Part shown: piece after piece, positions 10,737-17,228 of the stretch
How positions within the stretch are numbered: position 1 is the stretch's first letter
Layout: each line of letters begins with the position of its first letter
DNA from: Trachelipus rathkii
Taxonomy: Eukaryota; Arthropoda; Malacostraca; Isopoda; Trachelipodidae
DNA length: 17,228 bases
Direction: 5' to 3'
Assembly: GCA_015478945.1 (NCBI GenBank)
Contig: JABUQX010103409.1
Coordinates: 1 to 17,228, forward strand
Translations under genes and position numbers: made by a program
Notes under the pieces: model-generated
The model's database searches: none
Told to the model about the DNA's origin: nothing
The model's input: the letters and a program-made list of their open reading frames with translations, nothing else

Positions 10737-10927
10737 TAGGGGGCTCGAGCCGACGGGGACAGAGGGGGGGACGTTTCATACCCCGGAGGGGATGGTCGGA
10801 GGAACCCCCCGCGACAGAACTCAAAGCACCAAAGAGCGGGGTTCCGGAGAACCTCCCGGAGGGGGATAGTCCCCCCGTCGTCCACCGGGAGGCGAGAGAC
10901 CGACTCCTGCCATCTTTGCGGTTTCCC
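10737..10927 (+). repeat. GC-rich arm A of copy 2 core, with nested hairpins
   Basis: Inverted partner of 10494-10680 across an A-rich loop of about 56 bp (10681-10736). It contains nested inverted repeats: GGAACCCCCCGC pairing with GCGGGGTTCC (10801-10845), and GGGGGATAGTCCCCC (10861-10875). The GCCATCTTTGCGG end now faces outward and is followed by a CATATGGAGCTTAG/poly-A flank that corresponds to the inner loop of copy 1. Confidence 0.9.
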
Positions 10928-11513
10928 ATATGGAGCTTAGTAGAAAAAAAAAAAAAAATTAGCTTCAAAAAAAAAAAAAACAAGTACTAGCCATCTATAT
11001 CGAATTAGAAGGCTGATTCACAAATATATAATCTTGTTTACTGTAGGACCTGCCGTTCTGCTAAAGCTATTTGGTTAATTTGGTTGGAAGTTGTGACGGG
11101 TATATCGTAGTCATAATACTGATATTGAAATCCAATTAAGAGTCATGATATCGGTGATCAGTTTAAAGTATTTTGAAAAGTTTGGCATCAACTAATAATA
11201 TTGGTATTGTTCCATTCTTAGCCCTTTTTATATCCAGGTATCTGTATGAATTATAAATTGCTACAATAGACCTAGTATTTTTGATCTCATCGGGTTTTGA
11301 ATTCATTACGATTAATTTTGTGTGCAGAGCATCAAAAACAAAAAAAAAAACAATTCTTTTGTTTATTTTTTTTAATATTATTGATATTATAGTTGAAAAT
11401 TAAATAAAGTTTCTCTTTTTAGGTTTCATAAAATACAGAAATGTTAAAGATCAATTCACAGGTTTACCAACCCTTCCAATACTAAATTATTTTAGGACAA
11501 GTTACTTAAGTCC

Positions 11514-11560
11514 TATATATATATAATATATACTAATATAAGATATATAAATATATATAT

Positions 11561-11595
<35 letters not shown>

Positions 11596-11790
11596 TGATA
11601 TAAATAATATATATTATAATATATATGTACAAATGATAAATATAATATATATATATATAAGTATATATATATATAATATATTATATATATATATAGTATA
11701 TAGTATACTATATACTAATATGATATAAATATATAGTATATATATATATATACTATATATAATATATAATATATATTATAATAGATATAT
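11514..11790. repeat. (TA)n tract right of copy 2
   Basis: Imperfect TA repeat with occasional TAC, AGT and GATA interruptions, bounding the right end of the TIR element. Open frames here would encode only Tyr/Ile. Confidence 0.9.
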
Positions 11791-12190
11791 AAAAAATCTA
11801 TAACAACTCCAGGAAGGGCTTTCGCCCCTGGCAGTTGAATCCAGCATCTCGTCCTTCTGGCCCAAACTCTAACCCTAAAAACACTCTAGAAAACAAGTCT
11901 CGCTCCCTGGTTCCCGACGCTAGTCCTCGAGTTAGACACTCCCAGGTAGGGTTTTTCGCCCTTTCCGTAGAGCTTCCATTAGGCCTCAAAACTCGTCGCC
12001 CCAGAGTTCCAGAGAATCTGCTCTAGTCATAAGGTCCAAGCTGGTCCAAGGAGTAGTCAAGCAGAAGGAACCGGACCCGGTGCAGCCCGTGCGCCCGCTG
12101 TAAACCATGTAAAGAAAATCTTCATCATTGACACAAAGCTGCGTCGAAGTCCTCCGAACAACTAGACCAGCAAATCACTTAACAGTAAGC
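11791..12190. other. GC-richer island of unknown origin
   Basis: About 400 bp with base composition unlike the surrounding TA repeats. It opens with a stem-loop, CCAGGAAGGGCTTTCGCCCCTGG (11809-11831). One plus-strand frame reads Pro/Arg/Ser-rich sequence to a stop at 12024. After three stops the same frame gives RCSPCARCKPCKE (about 12081-12120), four cysteines spaced C-x2-C. I do not recognise a family; the cysteine pattern could be chance or the trace of a zinc-binding segment. It could be an exon fragment, a SINE-like insertion or part of another decayed element. It has no homology to the two TIR elements that I can see. Confidence 0.4.
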
Positions 12191-12449
12191 TTCTTTATTC
12201 TAAATGCACACCAATTCTAGTTATATACAATGCGTTTTAATTTTTAAAAAAGACACTACGGTTTAAAATTTTGTTGCCTATCTTAAGCACTAAAATAAAC
12301 TATGCCCGATATAAAAAAAAAGAAAATAAAATTATGTAACGTTTAAATAAAACTTTTTTTCATTTCATTCAAGTTTTCATTCAATAAAAAATCATCCTAA
12401 TTTATTTAAGGAATATTTTGATAAAAATTTTGGTATGTTATACTTCTAA
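12191..12449. other. AT-rich spacer, no gene
   Basis: A and T homopolymer-rich sequence without tandem period, open frame or recognisable motif. Confidence 0.5.
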
Positions 12450-12720
12450 AATATAATATAAATTCTGGTTTCAGAACCAACGAATACTAGATGCACACGT
12501 AGCGGAGTCTGGCAATAAGGGAGCGTATTGCAAACAGAAAACCTACAGACTGACAGATCTATGCTGATATCTTTCCGATAAAGGTAGGCCGAACATAAGT
12601 AAAGCCTTTTAAGGAAAATAGGAAGAAAGGAATAATCAAACTTACATCTAGTCATGCAGGGCTTTAGAGACAACGTCTGGTTCAAAACGATTTCAGACCT
12701 TCCTCAGCTTTTAGTCTCTT
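12450..12720 (-). other. possible minus-strand retroelement tail
   Basis: On the minus strand the block begins GCTGAGGAAGGTCTGAAATCG and continues to a GACGTTGTC string (12668-12677), then T/C-rich sequence. CTGAGGA matches the CUGANGA box of hammerhead ribozymes, and GTTGTC sits where the cleavage triplet would be, but the GAAA box is imperfect and stem I does not fit well. AGAGAC (12666-12671) and GTCTCT (12714-12719) form a perfect six-base closing stem. The arrangement resembles the 3' end of the Penelope-like relic at 6372-6540 (hammerhead-like core, then a TGTAA...T/C-rich tail). This is inference; no RT is readable nearby on the minus strand. Confidence 0.25.
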
Positions 12721-12829
12721 CTCTATTCTTATCCTTTTTTTCTTCATTTTCAACACTTGCTTTCCCTGACAGTTTTATTGCTTTCACACTTCGACTAACA
12801 GTTAAGCAATAATAATATATAAATTTATT
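12721..12829. other. T/C-rich transition, no gene
   Basis: Pyrimidine-rich sequence leading into the next TA tract. Nothing recognisable. Confidence 0.4.
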
Positions 12830-12881
12830 CTAATATATTATATTATATATATATATTATAATATATATATAATATTTATAT

Positions 12882-12918
<37 letters not shown>

Positions 12919-13200
12919 GATATAATATATAATATATATATTTATATATAATATATATATATGTATAATATATAATATATATATCATATATTATATATAT
13001 AAATATATATACTATATATATATAAGATATACTATATATATATATTATTATATATATAATATGATATATATATAATATATATATTATATATATATAATAT
13101 ATATATATATATATAATATAATAATATATATATATATATATTATCAGAATTTATATATATATAAATATAAATAAAAAATTTAAATAAAAAAATATTATAT
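12830..13200. repeat. (TA)n tract with register breaks
   Basis: About 370 bp of TA with many ATA/TAA phase slips and a short A-rich end. The minus-strand Tyr/Ile open frame across it is an artefact. Confidence 0.9.
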
Positions 13201-13202
13201 AT

Positions 13203-13248
13203 TAGAGATGTACCGATAGACAGAAAAGAGGCCAATAACCGATACTGC
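13203..13248 (+). repeat. hAT-terminus-like motif
   Basis: TAGAGATGTACCGATA (13203-13218) followed by GGCCAATAACCGATACTG resembles the TA(G/A)-G-x-TG-x-ACCGAT termini of many hAT elements, including the CCGATA subterminal repeats. I found no inverted partner and no 8-bp target duplication, so this may be a single orphan end or chance. It has no evident relation to the hAT transposase relic at 135-863. Confidence 0.3.
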
Positions 13249-13337
13249 TATTTATAGCTACCATTATAGTGATAGTACTATCATAATCATTATAGAATAC
13301 ACATAACTACCATAATCTTAACATTTGTGTAAAAATA

Positions 13338-13441
13338 CCCTGGTCAGGGATGCCGTTCCAACTTCTGAACCGATTACTCAGAAGTTATTTCATTTTTTGA
13401 GTTGTAACTCAACGTATACTTATTTTAATATAATTAAAATA
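13338..13441. repeat. cluster of four short perfect inverted repeats
   Basis: Four consecutive hairpin-capable palindromes: CCCTG-GT-CAGGG (13338-13349); AACTTCTGA with TCAGAAGTT across nine bases (13360-13386); TTGAGTT-GT-AACTCAA (13397-13412); and TATTTTAA with TTAAAATA (13421-13441). Two share the same GT centre. No gene lies around them. They may be a subterminal part of a transposon or a structured RNA; the function is unknown. Confidence 0.5.
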
Positions 13442-14880
13442 GTAGTCTTTAAGGAATTTTAAATGCAAATAAATATTAATAACTATCTTTGTGTTTGTGT
13501 TTATGTCACAAACATAAGATTATCCATGCCATAATTGCCAGTAAGTTTAACAAAGAAACTAGACTTTTCTGTGGAGACAAATACTCTTTGAAGACAAGAT
13601 GACTTTTAAAGCATTAGGAGAAATAAAAGGAATGGATGAAGAGAACTTCAAATAATCACCTTTAGTGACAAAATAAAAAAAAAATAAAACGGAATACATT
13701 ATATAAATAAATACATGAATAAATGAATAATATACTCCTACACAAACCATCGAAGCTATATCTACATTGGTATCCATCCGACACTCTAACACGCAAATTT
13801 GGAGCTATCTTTCGTTCTTTCTAAGAGCCCTCAGGACTCTGCTCACCTGCTTACCTAAAAGCAGGAAATCGATCTTCATTACCGTCCGTGTGCAAACGAT
13901 CAACTTTCCTACCCCCTCTATCATTGAACAAATGCTTCTACCAAAGCAAAAAAACCTTCTACAGATAAAACACCAATCCATGTGCACCAAGACCATATAC
14001 AACTGGCCACTATGTTTATCTTATCTTTACTTCACCTACAATCATATGCACCAACACTTGTCTCAAAAGAATTTTACCCAAGTCCCCGTAAAGTTCACCT
14101 CCTCTAATACCCTTTAATCGGATCCTCCCTTTCAAAAAAAAATCCTCAACACATAGAACCTCCATCAACCAACCACACACACTCTCCCAAGTGGTTAACA
14201 AAATCCATGGCCCAAAACGCAACAGATATCAAATACATTTGGCGAAAACCATGACGTTCCACCCGTAGCAGACTACCAGGACATTACCAAAACAAAATAC
14301 AGATCTTATATGGATAAAACCTAACCGTCCTCACCATCATAGGTAGCCGACACAGCAATCACACAATAGATATTAACAATATGGCACCAATTAGTAATGT
14401 GCCAACTTGGCCGCTAAAATTCTGCGAATATCATTAATCTAGCTCGGGGTATCTAGCTAATACAGTATTATCCACGAACACGATTTACTTTTGCTTTGCA
14501 AACAATTGGAATCACTGTGTTGTTGCATGCAGCCCGTCGATGCGGATAAACGACATGAGAAAAAAGTAGCAATTGTTTATATTACAAAACAAATTGATCA
14601 ACTATTGTGATGGAGTTTATCGATTGGAAGAAATTAGATTCGAAAAAAACTGATTTTATTGAATGAAATATCAATCAATCAAACCTTTCCTAACAATGTC
14701 ACATTTTTTTTGGTTTTACACATATTACAATATAGAACGTGCTATATTCAGCAATCACAGGAAATAGCAATAGTAGTATACACCACATTTGGAACCCACA
14801 AGTCTAACCGCAAACTCGCAAAAGTTAGGACCGAAAGCCGAAAAAGGTCACCTGCTCTCTAATCTATTATCTAGTATATT
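13442..14880. other. anonymous region, no gene supported
   Basis: Mixed AT-rich DNA with a C/A-rich, G-poor plus-strand stretch at about 13740-14230. That skew keeps frames open on both strands (116 codons at 13767-14117 plus; 65-77 codons on the minus strand), but none shows a recognisable domain, signal peptide or conserved motif. The minus-strand frames overlap the plus-strand one, which suggests composition rather than coding. I see no RNA gene or promoter. Confidence 0.45.
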
Positions 14881-14884
14881 CCAT

Positions 14885-15612
14885 ATCATTATTCCCTCAT
14901 AGTCATAATTCTAGAATAACATCCGATAGGCTGGGGCTGTTTCCTGTATGAGTTTGCCCCCCGCCCCCCCTTTTCCCTAGGCTTTTCAGCATGAACCACG
15001 AATAGTTCCTACGGTCATAGAATAGCGGCTAATCAATTAGTAACTACCTATGTTATTCTGTACGGGGAATCGATTGGTGAATATTAAAGTGTCAGGATGC
15101 TTCCTTCTACGAGTATTAAGTTTTTCCCCTTTTCCTCCTTTTCTTGTACGTGCCTACGTCATAGAATACGGCTAATACTGGTGTCTACCCCTATGTTATT
15201 TCGGTAGCGGGAAATCGACTTAGTGTGTATTAGAAAGGGTGCTAGGAGTGCCCTCCTGTCTCGTGATTATTAAGACGACCACTCCCTCTTTTATGCCTTT
15301 TCTAAGCATGTCATGTCCATCGTCCATACTAATAGCGGCTAATGATTGGATGTCCAATCCCTATGTTATAATGTAGAGGATTCGATTGGTGAGTATTAGA
15401 AGTGCTAGTTGGTTCCTCTGACGAGTGTAGTAACCCCACCCCTTTCTTAACTCTATCTTATGGCGATATTCGTATGTTCGCAAAACCCGATATTAGTATC
15501 GATTAATACATAATCGAGACCCTGCTGAATCGATTTCTGTTGTTTACGACAGAATTTCGATTCAATCCTAACAAGAGTTAGTATTAGATATTACCCATAC
15601 CCCCTTTTTCCT
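14885..15612 (+). repeat. diverged tandem repeat cluster 1 (about 145-165 bp monomers)
   Basis: Monomers begin CATAGAATAGCGGCTAAT and pass through CCCTATGTTAT, GGGAATCGATTGGTGAGTATT, a GTGCTAGG...TTCCTTCTACGAG block and a C/T-rich end CCACCCCTTTT...CATGT. Clear starts lie at 15016, 15160 and 15325 (spacings 144 and 165). A truncated copy precedes (about 14885-15015, containing GTTTCCTGTATGAGTTTG). A badly decayed one follows to 15612 (GAGTTAGTATTA...CCCCCTTTTTCC). Many small indels separate the copies. No coding capacity. Confidence 0.75.
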
Positions 15613-16400
15613 AATGCACCTGTACAACATTTTGTTTGCTGGAGCTATTCGAACGCTAGTTTTTATGAGGGTTATATCTTTGAGGTATTGCAGAGTCGTA
15701 TTGCCGCCTTTGCCCGGAGGCGTGGCGTTCAACCGTGGGTTTAGAACGCATCGACCACATGCGTTTTCTTTCGTAGATGGCGTGCCCCTTCGTCAAACCA
15801 CCGTAATACATGACTGAGGTGTCAAATCAGGGGTAAATTTCACAAAAAATGAGGATCCCCTGTAGTTACTTTCCCGAACGGTGCTTCCAGAGTCCCCAGG
15901 ACCCGTGGGGGTCCATTTATTTGGGGTAACAAAGAAATGACAACCAATTGTCAGCATTCTTAGCAAAAAGGAGATGTTAGAGACATCGTCCTCTTCAAAC
16001 TTGGCAAGCACCTTCTTTATAAGGTGCACACATTATTGCATCCAATGGCCAAGCCGAGCCCCTACGCCTAAGGTCGCCGGGGGGGGTGGGGGCTCCCCCG
16101 CCCCCAACTGCAAAAATGGACTAGAAAGCTGAAATTTGGTGAGTGTATAGAAAAGAATAAATGAAATAGAAGGCTACCCCCCGTTTAAGAATAAGTTATT
16201 ATTTGGCGAACCATATGGGGCGGAGCCGGAGCTGGGTGATTCTGCGGTGTCCAGAGATGGAAATTCTGGCTCCAAGCACATATTAGGACAGTATGAGTGT
16301 CTACAATCTACACGCCGTTTTCAATGGTGTAGAACCCCACATTATTTGAGGTTTCAGTTTGACGCCTATGCGTGGTTTCTAGCTTTCTATGTCCACGACA
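15613..16400 (+). repeat. long intervening block B1 of the complex repeat
   Basis: GC-richer DNA between the two monomer clusters. Its part at about 16100-16275 recurs at about 17014-17170. Shared strings include GACTA-GAAAG-TGAAATTT, GAATAAATGAAATAG, GGAGCCGGAGCTGGGTGA versus GAAGCCGGAATTTGTGA, and TGGAAATTCTGGCTCCA versus TGGAAGTTCCTGTGCTCCA. Short open frames (15614-15817, 16247-16501 plus; 15793-16029 minus) have no recognised family and overlap the repeat, so I do not call them genes. It contains an 11-bp G/C inverted repeat at 16082-16105. Confidence 0.6.
16082..16105. repeat. 11-bp G/C inverted repeat in B1
   Basis: GGGGGTGGGGG, a CT centre, then CCCCCGCCCCC. The arms pair throughout with one G-T wobble. 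The G-rich strand has two G5 tracts plus flanking Gs, so a hairpin or intermolecular G-quadruplex is possible. It may also reflect homopolymer expansion or miscalling. Confidence 0.7.
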
Positions 16401-16712
16401 AGTCCTTAATTCATCGTAGATATTATATCCCAATAGTAGTACCTCCACCCTATGTTATAAAGGTACGTGGAGTCGATTGTGGTATATTAGAAAAGTGTTA
16501 GGGAAGCTCCTTCCAGAGTTAGTACCACACCCAATCAAATTTCTCACGCATTTCTAGCAGGCGTGACCTACATCATAGAACCCCCAATATTAGTGTACTC
16601 CCATATGTTTGACGTATTGAGCGGATTCTAATTGGTTGTTATTAGAAGTTGTTAGGCGATGAAGTTCCTTCTATGAGTTAGTACCTGCTCCCTACCCTTT
16701 TTCTTAACGGCA
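16401..16712 (+). repeat. tandem repeat cluster 2 (two monomers)
   Basis: Two more copies of the monomer seen at 14885-15612. The first, at about 16405-16570, shows CACCCTATGTTATAAAGG, GGAGTCGATTGTGG, GTGTTAGG and CTTCCAGAGTTAGTACCACACCC. The second, 16571-16712, shows CATCATAGAA, GCGGATTCTAATTGGTTG, TTGTTAGGCG and CTTCTATGAGTTAGTACC. They are as diverged from each other as from cluster 1. Confidence 0.7.
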
Positions 16713-17228
16713 TGTGTTCAACTGTGTATTTTCGAGCTTAGAAGAGCGTGAACTTGGGTGTCTACCGTCTATGTGTTCGAGGATAATGCCGAGTAGATTC
16801 TGCAGTATAACCGAGTGGATTGGAGCTTCCCTTAGGTCCTTTTGCACTCCGGTCGCTCCGGGCCATTTATATTTTTTTTGGTTTTTTAAAAAAAGGTTTC
16901 TAGGTAAGATATCTCTCTTAAACTGGCTAACCGTGGTTGATGAACGGTGCCGCCTGCCTGGCCCTGAGGTTTCACGCCACCACTTCCAAGGAAGGGAGAG
17001 TGTTTGAGCCCCCCAAAATCTGGAAAAGGACTAAGAAGGTTGAAATTTAATGAATGAAAAGAAGAAAATAAATGAAATAGTAATGATTTATGTGCCTGGA
17101 ACAGCATGAGCCGAAGCCGGAATTTGTGAATTGCGTGAGCGAGGACTGGAAGTTCCTGTGCTCCAGTGCTATATGGTGTCATTGCATGTTGTTTATATAT
17201 GTTTCACAAAGGACAGCAGATTCCGGAA
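16713..17228 (+). repeat. block B2 of the complex repeat, runs off the window
   Basis: Second occurrence of the long block, shorter than B1 before the shared part. The best match to B1 is about 17014-17170. The overlapping open frames (16714-17007 plus, 16886-17182 minus) show no domain and sit on opposite strands of the repeat; they are not supported as genes. The unit continues past the right edge. Confidence 0.6.

Larger units (their letters stand above)
9972..11513. mobile_element. non-autonomous TIR foldback element, copy 2
   Basis: An element of about 1.54 kb related to that at 8294-9545. The left end GGACCTTAAGTAAACCA continues into AAAATAATTTAGTATTG (about 9996-10013). The right end, read inversely, gives GGACTTAAGTAAC and then AAAATAATTTAGTATTGG, so the TIR is at least 45 bp with few mismatches (right arm about 11469-11513). 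Internal order: (TA)n (about 10144-10292), GGTCAGATTTTT segment (from 10299), poly-T (10421-10440), GC-rich core (10494-10927), poly-A (10967-10980), about 350 bp not seen in copy 1, AAATAAAGTTTCTC segment (about 11400), right TIR. No transposase. The flanks are TA on both sides. Confidence 0.75.

Noticed and set aside
10503..10983. Open frames in the GC-rich arms (10503-10694 plus, 10717-10983 minus) giving similar Pro/Arg/Gly-rich peptides
   Set aside because: They resemble each other because the arms are inverted copies. They are absent as full frames in copy 1, lack any domain, and run into homopolymers.
11041..11055. TAGGACCTG inside copy 2 as a nested TIR start
   Set aside because: The match stops after GGACCT; no AAGTAAACCA follows and no partner end is seen.
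13767..14117. Plus-strand 116-codon open frame and overlapping minus-strand frames
   Set aside because: C/A-rich, G-poor composition opens frames on both strands; no family motif, signal or conserved residue pattern.
15690..15750. tRNA-like T-arm string near GGCGTTCAACC
   Set aside because: No matching D-arm, anticodon stem or acceptor pairing could be drawn.
14885..16712. CRISPR-like array because of regularly spaced repeats
   Set aside because: Repeats are long, contiguous and diverged monomers without unique spacers; the context is eukaryotic and no cas genes are present.
16886..17182. 98-codon minus-strand open frame in block B2
   Set aside because: Overlaps an opposite-strand frame, lies within a repeated block whose B1 copy does not keep the frame, and shows no domain.

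Overview
The window looks like eukaryotic, repeat-dominated intergenic DNA. It is strongly AT-rich, with long (TA)n, (ATT)n and (GATA)n-like microsatellites. The only protein homology I can read comes from decayed transposons typical of animals: a hAT transposase C-terminal half and a Penelope-like reverse transcriptase with a GIY-YIG trace. No bacterial gene organisation, intact host gene, tRNA or rRNA could be supported. The combination of Penelope-like and hAT relics with dense (TA)n, (ATT)n and GATA repeats would suit a marine invertebrate, perhaps a mollusc. That taxonomic guess is weak.

Layout. Bases 135-863 hold a hAT (ZBED-like) transposase relic. Bases 1147-1466 are a compound microsatellite ending in about 64 uninterrupted TA units. 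Bases 1470-2230 hold nothing recognisable, and 2230-3370 is a purine-rich GATA/AGATA desert. Bases 3370-5320 are anonymous AT-rich DNA. Bases 5336-6420 are a frameshifted Penelope-like retroelement, followed at its 3' end by a decayed but foldable hammerhead-ribozyme-like motif (6372-6429). Bases 6540-7250 are an (ATT)n desert, and 7250-8280 is a T/C-rich low-complexity kilobase.

The most distinctive part is 8294-11513. Two related non-autonomous terminal-inverted-repeat (TIR) elements (8294-9545 and 9972-11513) lie in (TA)n. Their ends share GGACCTTAA-type TIRs, and each contains a GC-rich foldback core. The cores are in opposite phase: the segment that is the loop of one core forms the outer flanks of the other. 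I do not recognise the family.

Bases 11790-12190 are a small GC-richer island of unknown nature. Bases 12450-12720 may be a minus-strand retroelement tail, and 12830-13200 is more (TA)n. A hAT-terminus-like motif (13203) and a run of four small hairpins (13338-13441) follow. Bases 14890-17228 are a diverged complex repeat: roughly 145-165 bp monomers in two clusters, alternating with a longer block that also occurs twice.

No genes cooperate here; the content is mobile elements and repeats. Every relic carries frequent one-base insertions or deletions, from neutral decay, from an uncorrected noisy long-read assembly, or both.
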